Shown here one piece after another: positions 27,644 to 36,645 of a stretch of 64,000 bases of DNA (positions within the stretch are counted from its first letter, which is position 1; each line of letters opens with the position of its first letter). Origin of the DNA: Streptomyces hygroscopicus subsp. hygroscopicus (GTDB taxonomy: Bacteria; Actinomycetota; Actinomycetes; Streptomycetales; Streptomycetaceae). The position numbers and the translations under genes are program-made. The stretch is taken from the NCBI RefSeq assembly GCF_030269125.1, contig NZ_BSSM01000011.1:1-64000 (forward strand), written 5' to 3'. The notes under the pieces were generated by a model. That model saw nothing but the letters and a program-made list of their open reading frames with translations, did no database searches and was not told the DNA's origin.

Positions 27644-28909
27644 TTACTTGCTCAGAACCGGGTACAGCGGGTGCTTGTCGGCCAGGGCCTTCACCCGGGC
27701 CTTGAGGGACTCCGCGTCGTAGGACGGCTTGAGCGCCTCGGCGATCACGTCCGCGACCTCGGAGAAGTCCTCGGCCGCGAAGCCGCGGGTCGCGAGCGCG
27801 GGCGTGCCGATCCGCAGGCCCGAGGTGACCATCGGGGGGCGCGGGTCGTTCGGGACCGCGTTGCGGTTGACCGTGATGCCGACCTCGTGGAGCCGGTCCT
27901 CGGCCTGCTGGCCGTCCAGCTCGGAGGCGCGCAGGTCGACCAGGATCAGGTGCACGTCCGTACCGCCGGACAGCACGTTCACCCCGGCCTCACGGGCGTC
28001 CGCGGCCGTCAGGCGCTCGGCGAGGATGCGGGCACCCTCGACGGTACGGCGCTGGCGCTCCTTGAACTCCTCGGACGCCGCGACCTTGAAGGACACCGCC
28101 TTCGCCGCGATCACGTGCTCCAGGGGGCCGCCCTGGAAGCCCGGGAACACGGACGAGTTCAGCTTCTTCGCGAAGTCCTTCCTGGCGAGGATGATGCCGC
28201 CGCGCGGGCCGCCCAGGGTCTTGTGCGTCGTGGAGGTGACCACGTCCGCGTACTCGACCGGGTTCGGGTGCAGACCGGCCGCGACCAGGCCCGCGAAGTG
28301 CGCCATGTCGACCCACAGGTACGCCTCGACCTCGTCCGCGATCCGGCGGAAGGCGGCGAAGTCCAGCTGCCGCGGGTACGCCGACCAGCCCGCGATGATC
28401 ACCTTGGGGCGGTGCTCCTTGGCGAGCCGCTCGACCTCGGCCATGTCGACCAGGCCGGTCTCCTCGTCCACGTGGTACGCGACCACGTTGAACTGCTTGC
28501 CGGAGAAGTTCAGGCGCATCCCGTGGGTCAGGTGGCCGCCGTGCGCCAGGTCCAGGCCGAGGATGGTGTCCCCGGGCTGGGCCAGCGCGAACAGGGCCGC
28601 CTGGTTGGCGGAGGCGCCGGAGTGGGGCTGCACGTTGGCGTACTCGGCGCCGAACAGCTCCTTGATCCGGTCGATGGCGATCTGCTCGGCGACGTCGACG
28701 TGCTCGCAGCCGCCGTAGTAGCGGCGGCCCGGGTAGCCCTCGGCGTACTTGTTGGTGAGGACCGAGCCCTGCGCCTCCATCACCGCGAGCGGCGCGAAGT
28801 TCTCGGACGCGATCATCTCGAGCGTGGACTGCTGGCGGAGCAGCTCGGCGTCGACCGCGGCGGCGATCTCCGGGTCCAGCTCGTGCAGGGGCGTGTTCAG
28901 GACAGTCAT
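27644..28909 (-). CDS. glyA: Serine hydroxymethyltransferase
   Basis: GlyA interconverts serine plus tetrahydrofolate with glycine plus methylene-tetrahydrofolate, using PLP. The 421-residue product carries the family landmarks LEMIASENF, NKYAEGYPGRRYYGGC, PHSGASANQAA and the PLP site STTHKTLGGPRGG, with Lys 230. Its ATG is 14 bases past the gcvH stop, so the genes are one transcript. In this operon it can take the methylene group released by the glycine cleavage system and build serine, which SdaA then degrades to pyruvate. Control by the glycine riboswitch at 30603-30803 is expected. Confidence 0.97.
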   Translation of the reverse strand: MTVLNTPLHELDPEIAAAVDAELLRQQSTLEMIASENFAPLAVMEAQGSVLTNKYAEGYPGRRYYGGCEHVDVAEQIAIDRIKELFGAEYANVQPHSGASANQAALFALAQPGDTILGLDLAHGGHLTHGMRLNFSGKQFNVVAYHVDEETGLVDMAEVERLAKEHRPKVIIAGWSAYPRQLDFAAFRRIADEVEAYLWVDMAHFAGLVAAGLHPNPVEYADVVTSTTHKTLGGPRGGIILARKDFAKKLNSSVFPGFQGGPLEHVIAAKAVSFKVAASEEFKERQRRTVEGARILAERLTAADAREAGVNVLSGGTDVHLILVDLRASELDGQQAEDRLHEVGITVNRNAVPNDPRPPMVTSGLRIGTPALATRGFAAEDFSEVADVIAEALKPSYDAESLKARVKALADKHPLYPVLSK

Positions 28910-28923
28910 ACGGCTACGACTCC

Positions 28924-29304
28924 TCAGCCGGCGGTGTGGGCGTCGTACTCGTCGGCGGAGAGCAGGTCGGCCGGCTCGTCCGTGACGCGTACCTTGAACA
29001 GCCAGCCGCCCTCGAAGGGCTCGGAGTTCACCAGCGACGGGTCGTCGACGACGTTCTCGTTGACCGCGGTGACCTCGCCGGTGACCGGGGAGTACAGGTC
29101 GGAGACCGACTTGGTGGACTCCAGTTCACCGCAGGTCTCGCCTGCCTCGACGGTGGAGCCGACCTCGGGGAGCTGGGCGTAGACCACATCGCCGAGCGCG
29201 TTGGCCGCGAACTCGGTGATGCCGACCGTCGAGACGCCGTTGTCGTCGGCGCCCGACAGCCACTCGTGCTCCTTGCTGTAGCGCAGCTGCTGGGGGTTGC
29301 TCAT
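28924..29304 (-). CDS. gcvH: Glycine cleavage system H protein
   Basis: GcvH carries the lipoyl arm that shuttles the aminomethyl group among the P, T and L proteins. The 126-residue product contains the lipoylation motif ESTKSVSDLYSP, with Lys 65, and the family opening LRYSKEHEWL. Its stop is 14 bases before glyA, and it follows gcvT by 131 bases. Genes for P and L proteins are not in this window, so the complex must be completed from elsewhere in the genome. Confidence 0.97.
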   Translation of the reverse strand: MSNPQQLRYSKEHEWLSGADDNGVSTVGITEFAANALGDVVYAQLPEVGSTVEAGETCGELESTKSVSDLYSPVTGEVTAVNENVVDDPSLVNSEPFEGGWLFKVRVTDEPADLLSADEYDAHTAG

Positions 29305-29435
29305 GGCCTGAATTCTCCTGTACGCGCGGGAGTGCTGATGACGGGGGGACGGTGGTGACCGCCGATGGGCGGGCGAATGTGCGCAGGGTCACGTGCCCGC
29401 CCGGCGGGGGGCGGGGGCGCGACCGGGCTCGCTGT

Positions 29436-30554
29436 CTACTTCTGGCGCTTGTAGAACGGCAGCGCCACGACCTCGAAGGGCTCGTGGGTGCCGCGGATGT
29501 CCACGCCGACGCCCTCGGTGCCGGGCGCCGCGTGCGCCGCGTCGACGTAGGCCATGGCGATCGGCTTGCCCAGGGTGGGGGAGGGGGCACCCGAGGTGAC
29601 CTCGCCGATGACCTCGCCGCCGGCGACGACCGAGTACCCGGCGCGCGGGACGCGGCGGCCCTCGGCGACCAGGCCGACGAGGACGCGCGGCGGGTTCTGC
29701 TCCGCGCGGGCGGCGGCCTCGACGAGCGCGGCACGCCCCACGAAGTCGCCCTCCTTCTCGAACTTGACCACGCGGCCGAGCCCGGCGTCGAAGGGGGTCA
29801 GCGAGGTGTTCAGCTCGTGCCCGTACAGCGGCATGCCCGCCTCCAGGCGCAGGGTGTCGCGGCAGGACAGGCCGCACGGCACCAGGCCGACGCCCTCGCC
29901 GGCCTTGGTCAGCGCCTGCCACAGCTCGACGGCGTGCTCGGGCTTCACGAACAGCTCGAAGCCGTCCTCGCCGGTGTAGCCGGTGCGGGCGATCAGAGCG
30001 GGGACGCCGGCGACGGTGCCGGGCAGGCCCGCGTAGTACTTCAGGCCGTCGAGGTCGGCGTCGGTGAGGGACTTCAGGATGCCGGGGGAGGCCGGGCCCT
30101 GGACGGCGATCAGGGCGTAGGCGTCCCGGTCGTCGCGCACCTCGACGTCGAGGCCGCCGGACCGCTCGTCGAGGGCGTCCAGGACCACCTGGGCGTTCGA
30201 GGCGTTGGCCACGACCATGTACTCGGTCTCGGCGAGCCGGTAGACGATCAGGTCGTCCAGGATGCCGCCGTCGGCCTGCACGATCATCGTGTAGCGGGCG
30301 CGGCCGACGCCGATGGAGGCGATGTTGCCGACCAGGGCCATGTTCAGGAAGTCGGCCGCCTCGGGGCCGGTGACGGTGATCTCGCCCATGTGGGAGAGGT
30401 CGAACAGGCCCGCCTTGGTCCGCACGGCCACGTGCTCGTCGCGCTCGGAGCCGTAGCGCAGGGGCATGTCCCAGCCCGCGAAGTCGGTCATCGTCGCACC
30501 GAGCGAGCGGTGTACGGCGTCCAGCGCGGTGTGTCGGAGTTCGGTACTGCTCAT
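29436..30554 (-). CDS. gcvT: Glycine cleavage system T protein (aminomethyltransferase)
   Basis: GcvT transfers the methylene group from the lipoylated H protein to tetrahydrofolate, releasing ammonia. The 372-residue product shows MTDFAGWDMPLRYGS, the folate-site region LFDLSHMGEI, ARTGYTGEDGFELF and CGLSCRDTLRLEAGMPLYGHE. ATG 30554 is used because GGGAGA precedes it and the family begins with a similar SSTELRHTALDAVH; the frame continues to 30608 inside the riboswitch leader. It is the first gene of the operon, about 50 bases after the second glycine aptamer. Confidence 0.97.
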   Translation of the reverse strand: MSSTELRHTALDAVHRSLGATMTDFAGWDMPLRYGSERDEHVAVRTKAGLFDLSHMGEITVTGPEAADFLNMALVGNIASIGVGRARYTMIVQADGGILDDLIVYRLAETEYMVVANASNAQVVLDALDERSGGLDVEVRDDRDAYALIAVQGPASPGILKSLTDADLDGLKYYAGLPGTVAGVPALIARTGYTGEDGFELFVKPEHAVELWQALTKAGEGVGLVPCGLSCRDTLRLEAGMPLYGHELNTSLTPFDAGLGRVVKFEKEGDFVGRAALVEAAARAEQNPPRVLVGLVAEGRRVPRAGYSVVAGGEVIGEVTSGAPSPTLGKPIAMAYVDAAHAAPGTEGVGVDIRGTHEPFEVVALPFYKRQK

Positions 30555-30602
30555 CGGTCGGTCGTCTCCCAGGGCAACAGGGATGGGGCGAGGAACGTTC
30601 CT

Positions 30603-30803
30603 CCCCATCTGTCATCGGAACCTGAGAGGTTCGCCGGGACCGCCAGGGGGGCGATCACGGTTTGCACCTTGGGTGGGGCCGCTGTCACAGCGGCCCGCTT
30701 TTCAGATGTGCCTCGCCCGCGCGGTAACGGTGCCTGAGAGATTCAAGGGAGGGACTTGCTCCTTCGGCGCCCCAGCGAAGCGTGCCGGGGACTCTCCCGC
30801 GCG
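30603..30803 (-). ncRNA. Tandem glycine riboswitch upstream of gcvT
   Basis: The minus strand shows two glycine aptamers in a row. The first (about 30803-30721) has GGGAGAGTCC, GCCGAAGGAGCAA and the closing TTGAATCTCTCAGGCA. The second (about 30715-30603) has ACATCTGAAAAG, ACCCAAGGTGCAAAC and AACCTCTCAGGTTCCGATGACAGATGGGG. They are joined by a short linker, the classic cooperative layout. It controls gcvT-gcvH-glyA-sdaA, which in other bacteria is switched on by glycine. The expression platform lies between 30603 and the gcvT start. Confidence 0.95.
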
Positions 30804-30985
30804 GATTCAAACGGCCGGTATGCAGTTGGCCGCCACATCATTGCACGTCGCACCCCCGCCCGTCAGGGGCCGTATCCGTAACCGAGCTGTGGCGGTACGC
30901 GCACCCGCCCGTGGCACACCGGGTATTACCTTCCCTTTACGTCGGCCGGGCAGGGAGATTACCGAACCACAAGGGGAGGACGATC

Positions 30986-31669
30986 ATGGTGAACAGGACC
31001 ATGGCGCACGCGACCGGCGTCCCGGCGCCGAGGAGCCTCGCGGCCCGGGAGCGCGGGGCCGCCCGCCCCGTGTCCGTCGTGCGGGACCTGCGCGGCCGGG
31101 CGGCCCCCGGCCCGCGCGTCCTCCGCTTCGGCCCCCGTGACGTGGTGGTGCTCACCGGCCTGCCCGGCAGCGGCAAGTCCACGCTGATGCGCCGCGCGGT
31201 CACCGCCCGCCGCGTCGACTCCCAGGACACCCGGGCCCGCTTCGCCGCCCGCCTGCCCCGCCTGCTGCCGTACGCCCTCTACCGCCCCCTGGTGCGCGCC
31301 GCGCACTACCTGGGACTGCGCCGCGCCCTGCGCACGGCACAGGGCCTGGTCGTGCACGACTGCGGCACCCAGCCCTGGGTGCGCGCCTGGCTCGCCCGCG
31401 CCGCCCGCCGCTCCGGCGGCACCCTGCACCTGCTCCTGCTGGACGTGCCGGAGGAGACGGCCCGCGCGGGCCAGCGCGAGCGCGGCCGGTCCGTCTCCCG
31501 GCTCGCCTTCGGCCGCCACCGCCGTACGACGGCCCGGTTGCTCGGCGCGGTGGAGCGGGGCGAACTGCCCGCGGGCTGCGGTTCGGCGGTGCTGCTCGAC
31601 CGGGCCGCGGCGGACGCCGTGCAGCGGATCGTGTTCACGGAGTACGGCTCTGTCACCGGTACCCGCTAG
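30986..31669 (+). CDS. P-loop ATP/GTP-binding kinase-like protein
   Basis: The 227-residue protein has a Walker A motif VLTGLPGSGKSTLM (about 54-67). An Arg-rich middle follows (DTRARFAARLPRLLPYALYR), then a possible Walker B region (GLVVHDCGTQPWVRAW) and a lid-like Arg segment (ARAGQRERGRSVSR). This is the layout of small nucleoside- or zeta-toxin-like kinases, with no known substrate. ATG 30986 has GGGGAGGA upstream. It is divergent from the glycine riboswitch operon and is followed by two SseB-like genes. It has no signal peptide. Confidence 0.78.
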   Translation: MVNRTMAHATGVPAPRSLAARERGAARPVSVVRDLRGRAAPGPRVLRFGPRDVVVLTGLPGSGKSTLMRRAVTARRVDSQDTRARFAARLPRLLPYALYRPLVRAAHYLGLRRALRTAQGLVVHDCGTQPWVRAWLARAARRSGGTLHLLLLDVPEETARAGQRERGRSVSRLAFGRHRRTTARLLGAVERGELPAGCGSAVLLDRAAADAVQRIVFTEYGSVTGTR

Positions 31670-31713
31670 CCTTCATGGTCACAGAGCAGTGGTTCCCAGC
31701 AGGCGGTAGGCAG

Positions 31714-32499
31714 ATGGACTTCCCGGCGGACATTCCCGCGGACTTCCCGGCACAGGCGCACCCCCACCCGCACGGCGGTTGGCCCGGCAACGAGCTGGAG
31801 GAGGTGCTGTCGGCCTCCCTCGGCATACCCGCGGCGGGCGGCCGGATCATCGAGGTACTCGGCCGCAGCTTCGTCTGGGTGCCGCTGCCGTCCGGCGGCG
31901 GACCCGGCGGCGGCCCGCTGGACCTGCCCACCCTGGAGATCGACGGCCAGGCGTACGTCCCGGTGTTCAGCTCCGAGGAGCAGTTCCGCCAGGCGGTCGG
32001 CTCCCCCATGACGTACACCATCGCCCCGGCCGTGGAGTTCGCCCGCGGCCTGCCCCCGCAGGCCGGCATCGCGGTGAACCCCGGCGGCACGGTCGGCATC
32101 CCGCTCCCGCCGGACGCCGTCGCCGAGCTCTGCCGCGCCGGCCGCACCCCGCTGGACGGCCCGGCCACCGGCGGCCGCGTCCGCCTCTTCGAGCCCGACT
32201 GGCAGGACGACCCGGTCGACTTCCTCTCCGCCGCGTCCGCCGAGTTCGCCGCGACGGGTGTGGTCCTCACCGCCCGCCGCTGCCTGGCCGCGATCGAGAC
32301 CGCCGACCCGGTCATGTTCGTCGGCGTGGAGCTGTCCCAGTGGGACGGCGACTTCCGCGCCCTCCCCCTGGAGGCCCTGGGCCGTGCCCTCGGCCGTGTC
32401 CCGGTCCCCTGGCCGGTCAACCTGATCCTGCTGGACGCGACGGACGACCCGGTGGCGGAATGGCTGCGGGCGAATGTCCGCCCCTTCCACGCCCACTAG
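31714..32499 (+). CDS. SseB-like domain protein (first of two)
   Basis: The 261-residue protein belongs to the enhanced-serine-sensitivity SseB family. It has an acidic, Pro-rich start (DFPADIPADFPAQAHPHPHG), a central strand-rich core (LEIDGQAYVPVFSSEEQFRQAV) and PWPVNLILLDATDDPVAEWL near the end. E. coli SseB changes serine sensitivity when overproduced; biochemical function is not known. An earlier ATG (31675) sits only 5 bases after the previous stop without a ribosome site, so I chose 31714, which has AGGCGGTAGG upstream. It lies next to serine/glycine genes, though on the other strand. Confidence 0.8.
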   Translation: MDFPADIPADFPAQAHPHPHGGWPGNELEEVLSASLGIPAAGGRIIEVLGRSFVWVPLPSGGGPGGGPLDLPTLEIDGQAYVPVFSSEEQFRQAVGSPMTYTIAPAVEFARGLPPQAGIAVNPGGTVGIPLPPDAVAELCRAGRTPLDGPATGGRVRLFEPDWQDDPVDFLSAASAEFAATGVVLTARRCLAAIETADPVMFVGVELSQWDGDFRALPLEALGRALGRVPVPWPVNLILLDATDDPVAEWLRANVRPFHAH

Positions 32500-32650
32500 A
32501 ACCCGGCGGTGCGAGGCCCGGCCCGAAGGGGCGGAAGACGCGCGACCGGCCCACCACGACGCGCACCCGCGCACGAACACAGGGGCCCCGAGCCACCAGG
32601 CGCTTAAGCTGTCCCCACACGCGGAGTATGGAAAAGAAGGGCACGACAAG

Positions 32651-33475
32651 GTGAGCGCGAGCCACAGCGGCAGCGTCGGCGGCGGTGTCGAACACACGCT
32701 CCGCCATGTCACGCCCGGACGCTACGACGCCTACGAGGCCCTTCTCCGCGCCCTCGCCACCCCCTCCGCGGGCCAGATCTGGATGCTGCTGTGGCACGGG
32801 CAGGCCGGCTCCCCGGACGCCCAGTACGGGGACATGGAGGTCGACGGCGTCCACTACGCGCCCTGCGTGACCTCCGCCCAGGAGCTGTCCGCGAGCGGCT
32901 GGAGCCGTTCGTACGAGGTCGTCGACGGCCTGGACGTCGCCCGCACCCTCTACCCCGACCACTACGGCCTCTGGCTCAACCCGCACGCCCCCGGCGGCGG
33001 CGTCGGCATCCCTTGGCTGGACCTGCGCCGCATCGCCACCGGCCTGGACCGCCAGCCCGCTGGACCGCTCCGGCTGTCCGAACCCGGGATCGAGATCCCC
33101 CAGTTCTACGCCCTGCTCGCCCAGCACGCCCACCGCACCCCCGCCCTGCGCTCCCTGCGCCGGGCCTGGGTGCAGCCCGCGCTCGGGGCGCCGTACCTCG
33201 CGATCGGTCTGGACCTGTACGAGACCTCGCCCGCCGCGGTCGACTCGGTGCGCGCGATGATGCAGCGCTCGGTCGGCGCCGTTCCGGAGGGCCTGCCGGT
33301 GTCCACCGTCGCGCTGACCGACGACCACGACCCGGTCGTGATGTGGATGCGGGCCCAAGCCCGCCCGTTCTACGACCGCGAGGCCCATGCCGCCGCGCCC
33401 GCCGCGCAGCCCCAGCCCCAACTCCAGTCCCCGGCGCCGGGCTACGGCTATCCGCCGGTGCGCGGTGGTTACTGA
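32651..33475 (+). CDS. SseB-like domain protein (second of two)
   Basis: The 274-residue protein shares the SseB core with its neighbour. It has SAGQIWMLLWHGQAGSPDAQY and VDGVHYAPCVTSAQELSASG near the start, and a C-terminal half with TVALTDDHDPVVMWMRAQARPF that parallels the ending of the first copy. The C terminus is a Gln/Pro/Ala tail (AAQPQPQLQSPAPGYGYPP). GTG 32651 has a GAAGGG upstream and no better start exists; the frame continues back to 32474, overlapping the first gene. The pair looks like a diverged duplication. No signal peptide. Confidence 0.8.
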   Translation: MSASHSGSVGGGVEHTLRHVTPGRYDAYEALLRALATPSAGQIWMLLWHGQAGSPDAQYGDMEVDGVHYAPCVTSAQELSASGWSRSYEVVDGLDVARTLYPDHYGLWLNPHAPGGGVGIPWLDLRRIATGLDRQPAGPLRLSEPGIEIPQFYALLAQHAHRTPALRSLRRAWVQPALGAPYLAIGLDLYETSPAAVDSVRAMMQRSVGAVPEGLPVSTVALTDDHDPVVMWMRAQARPFYDREAHAAAPAAQPQPQLQSPAPGYGYPPVRGGY

Positions 33476-33772
33476 GGTTCCGCCGCTTCCGACGCCGTTC
33501 CCGCCGTACCTCCCGAACCGCGGCATTACGGCGATGTGTCCCAACTGACCCGTGTCCGAGGGCCGTTACCCACTGTCCGGATAACGGAATCCTCCGCAGT
33601 GCATCACGGTTGCGCATACTTTCACCGTCAGCTCTGGCGAGTGATCGCGAAGACGCTGAAGACTCCCCACTCAGACCACGAGGCTTGAGAACTCGTGTTC
33701 GCTTGCAAGTCGACAAAGCCGCAAACCGCGGCAGCGCAGGCCGGTCACCACCGGCGAGAGGGGTCGCACATC

Positions 33773-34771
33773 GTGACCGCACCGATCGAGACCACCGGGG
33801 CGGCAGCCGACGCGCAGCCTGAGGCTGTGCTCGCGGGAGCCGAGAAGGGGCGGATCGAGGGTCGTTCCCTGGGCCAGATCGCCTGGACCCGCTTCAAGCG
33901 GGACAGAGTCGCCGTGGCCGGCGGCGTCATCGTGATCCTGCTGATCCTCCTGGCCATCCTCTCGCGTCCCCTGCAGGCCGTCCTCGGCCTCGACCCCAAC
34001 GCCTTCCACCAGGACCTGATCGACGCCAACACCTCGCTGCCCAAGGGCGGCTGGGGCGGCATGAGCGCGGACCACCCGCTCGGCGTGGACCCCAAGTTCG
34101 GCCGGGACATCGCCACCCGCATCCTGGAGGGCTCCTGGGTCTCGCTGGTCGTCGCCTTCGGCGCCACGGTTCTGTCCAACGTGATCGGCGCGATCATGGG
34201 TGTGATCGCGGGTTACTACGGCGGCCGGGTCGACTCGATCATCAGCCGGCTGATGGACGTCTTCCTCGCCTTCCCGTTGCTGCTGTTCGCCATCGCGATC
34301 TCCGCAACCCTCCAGGGCGGCGCCTTCGGTCTGAACGGACTTCCGCTCCACCTCGCCGTACTCATCTTCGTGATCGGCTTCTTCAACTGGCCCTATCTCG
34401 GCCGGATCGTGCGCGGCCAGACCCTCGCCCTGCGCGAGCGCGAGTTCGTCGACGCGGCCCGCGGCATGGGCGCCAAGGGCCCGTACATCCTCTTCCGTGA
34501 GCTGCTGCCCAACCTGGTCGGCCCGATCATCGTCTACTCGACGCTGCTCATCCCGACCAACATCCTCTTCGAGGCGTCCCTGAGCTTCCTCGGCGTCGGC
34601 ATCCAGCCCCCGCAGGCTTCCTGGGGCGGCATGCTCCGCGAAGCGGTCACCTACTACCAGGTCGATCCCCAGTACATGATCGTGCCGGGCCTGGCCATCT
34701 TCATCACCGTCCTCGCGTTCAACCTGCTCGGCGACGGTCTCCGCGACGCTCTCGACCCGCGCAGCCGCTAG
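33773..34771 (+). CDS. Oligopeptide/dipeptide ABC importer, permease (DppC/OppC type)
   Basis: The 332-residue permease has a 40-residue cytosolic start, then about six membrane segments (VAVAGGVIVILLILLAILS first). A large periplasmic-side loop follows, and the binding-protein-dependent transport motif is in REREFVDAARGMGAKGPYILF. GTG 33773 is preferred over an earlier ATG at 33695 because GAGAGGGG lies upstream and the N terminus then matches the family. It is the first gene of a five-gene importer (33773-40591); here permease C precedes the binding protein, an uncommon order. About 300 bases of gene-free DNA lie upstream and hold the promoter, with a CCGTTA/TAACGG inverted pair near 33564-33588. 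Confidence 0.92.
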   Translation: MTAPIETTGAAADAQPEAVLAGAEKGRIEGRSLGQIAWTRFKRDRVAVAGGVIVILLILLAILSRPLQAVLGLDPNAFHQDLIDANTSLPKGGWGGMSADHPLGVDPKFGRDIATRILEGSWVSLVVAFGATVLSNVIGAIMGVIAGYYGGRVDSIISRLMDVFLAFPLLLFAIAISATLQGGAFGLNGLPLHLAVLIFVIGFFNWPYLGRIVRGQTLALREREFVDAARGMGAKGPYILFRELLPNLVGPIIVYSTLLIPTNILFEASLSFLGVGIQPPQASWGGMLREAVTYYQVDPQYMIVPGLAIFITVLAFNLLGDGLRDALDPRSR

Positions 34772-34824
34772 GCAGCCAGAGAGCCCATCAAGTTTTCCGA
34801 TCAATGGAGGGGAAGCAGACCATC

Positions 34825-36573
34825 ATGCGAAGGTCAGCGCTGGCCGCGGTCGCGGCTATCGGCTCCACCAGCCTGCTGCTCGCAGGCTGTTCCAAGGCCG
34901 ATGACAACAAGGACACACCGAAGGCGGCCGGCGCCAACGCGGCGACCAAGAGCGTCGTCAACGCGTCCGACAAAAAGGGTGGCACGGTCACCTACGAGAT
35001 GTCGGACGTGCCGGACTCGTTCGACCCCGGCAACACGTACTACGCGTACATGTACAACTTCAGCCGCCTCTACGCGCGTCCGCTGATGACGTTCGAGCCG
35101 GCCCCCGGTTCCAAGGGCAACACCCTGGTCCCGGACCTCGCCGCGGGCAAGGGCGTCGCCAGCGACGGCGGCAAGACCTGGACGTACAAGCTGCGTCCGG
35201 GCCTGAAGTACCAGGACGGCACCCCGATCACCTCGAAGGACGTCAAGTACGCCGTCGAGCGGTCCAACTTCGCGCGTGACGTGCTCTCGCTCGGTCCGAA
35301 CTACTTCCAGCAGTTCATGAAGGACGGCGACAAGTACAAGGGTCCCTACAAGGACAAGAGCGCCAAGGGCCTGTCCTCGATCGAGACCCCGGACGACACC
35401 ACGATCGTCTTCCACCTGAACCGCGCCTTCCAGGAGTTCGACTACCTGGTCGCCACGCCGCAGACGGCCCCGGTGCCGCAGTCCAAGGACGACGGCGTCG
35501 ACTACGTCAAGCACATCGTCTCCTCCGGCTCCTACGAGATCCAGAGCTACCAGGAGGGCAAGCAGGTCGTCCTGGTCCCGAACAAGAACTGGGACGCGAA
35601 GACCGACCCGCTGCGCAAGCAGCTGGCCAACAAGATCGTCGTCAACCTGAAGGTCAACCCGGAGACGATCGACAAGGACATCCAGTCCGGCGACGCCACC
35701 GTCGACCTCGCGGGCACCGGTGTCCAGGCCTCCACCCAGGCCGACCTGCTCAACTCCGCGGACGGCAAGGCCAGCACCGACAACACCTACGGTGGCCGCC
35801 TGGTCTACGCGGCGATCAACACCAAGGTGAAGCCGTTCGACAACGTCGCCTGCCGCAAGGCCGTCGAGTACGCGATCGACAAGGTCTCCGTGCAGACCGC
35901 CATGGGCGGCCCGATCCGCGGTGACATCGCCTCCACCGTCCTGCCGCCGGACATCACCGGCTACCAGAAGGCGGACGTCTACGCGACCGCGGGCAACAAG
36001 GGCGACGTCGCCAAGGCCAAGGAGCAGCTGAAGGCCTGCGGCCAGAAGACGATCAACACCAACATCACGGCCCGCTCCGACCGTCCCGGCGAGGTGGACG
36101 CGGCCACCGCGATCATCAACTCGCTGAAGAAGGTCGGCATCAACGCCACCCTCAAGCAGTACCCGCAGGGCAAGTACTTCACCGACTACGCGGGTGTGCC
36201 GAGCTTCGACAAGAAGCAGAACATCGGCCTGATGATGATGCAGTGGGGTGCCGACTGGCCCTCCGGCTACGGCTTCCTGCAGCAGATCCTGAACAGCAAG
36301 GCGATCAGCCAGTCCGGTAACACCAACCTGTCGCAGTACACGAACAAGAAGGTCGACGGCCTGCTCGCGCAGGCGATCGCCGAGCCGGACCCGGCCAAGC
36401 GCAACGCCCTGTACGCGCAGATCGACACCCAGGCGATGGACGACGCCGTGCTGGTCCCGCTGACCTACTTCAAGGTCCTGCTGTACCGCTCGCCGTACGC
36501 CACCAACGTGGTCTCCACGGCCGCCTTCAGCGGTCAGTACGACTACCTCAACCTCGGCACCACGAAGAAGTAG
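34825..36573 (+). CDS. Oligopeptide ABC importer, substrate-binding lipoprotein
   Basis: This 582-residue family-5 extracellular binding protein captures peptides or related solutes for the importer. It has a lipobox SLLLAGC (Cys 22), then a charged linker and the family signature region near the start (SFDPGNTYYAYMYNFSRLYARPLM). It ends with DAVLVPLTYFKVLLYRSPYA. ATG 34825 is chosen because GAGGGGAAG sits upstream; the longer ATG at 34804 would add seven residues before the signal peptide. A strong hairpin follows the stop, which usually raises the ratio of binding protein to permease. Codons are strongly optimised, hinting at high expression. Confidence 0.94.
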   Translation: MRRSALAAVAAIGSTSLLLAGCSKADDNKDTPKAAGANAATKSVVNASDKKGGTVTYEMSDVPDSFDPGNTYYAYMYNFSRLYARPLMTFEPAPGSKGNTLVPDLAAGKGVASDGGKTWTYKLRPGLKYQDGTPITSKDVKYAVERSNFARDVLSLGPNYFQQFMKDGDKYKGPYKDKSAKGLSSIETPDDTTIVFHLNRAFQEFDYLVATPQTAPVPQSKDDGVDYVKHIVSSGSYEIQSYQEGKQVVLVPNKNWDAKTDPLRKQLANKIVVNLKVNPETIDKDIQSGDATVDLAGTGVQASTQADLLNSADGKASTDNTYGGRLVYAAINTKVKPFDNVACRKAVEYAIDKVSVQTAMGGPIRGDIASTVLPPDITGYQKADVYATAGNKGDVAKAKEQLKACGQKTINTNITARSDRPGEVDAATAIINSLKKVGINATLKQYPQGKYFTDYAGVPSFDKKQNIGLMMMQWGADWPSGYGFLQQILNSKAISQSGNTNLSQYTNKKVDGLLAQAIAEPDPAKRNALYAQIDTQAMDDAVLVPLTYFKVLLYRSPYATNVVSTAAFSGQYDYLNLGTTKK

Positions 36574-36600
36574 CAGCCCCGGAAGGCAGGTGAAGGCATT

Positions 36601-36632
36601 GGTGCCCGCGGGCTTCGCGGCCCGCGGGCACC
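36601..36632 (+). terminator. Intra-operon hairpin after the binding-protein gene
   Basis: GGTGCCCGCGGGC (36601-36613) and GCCCGCGGGCACC (36620-36632) are perfect 13-bp arms with a six-base loop. It lies 27 bases after the stop and 13 bases before the next permease start. The likely job is partial termination or 3'-end protection, so that more binding protein than permease is made. Confidence 0.85.
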
Positions 36633-36645
36633 AGCGCCGGTCCCC

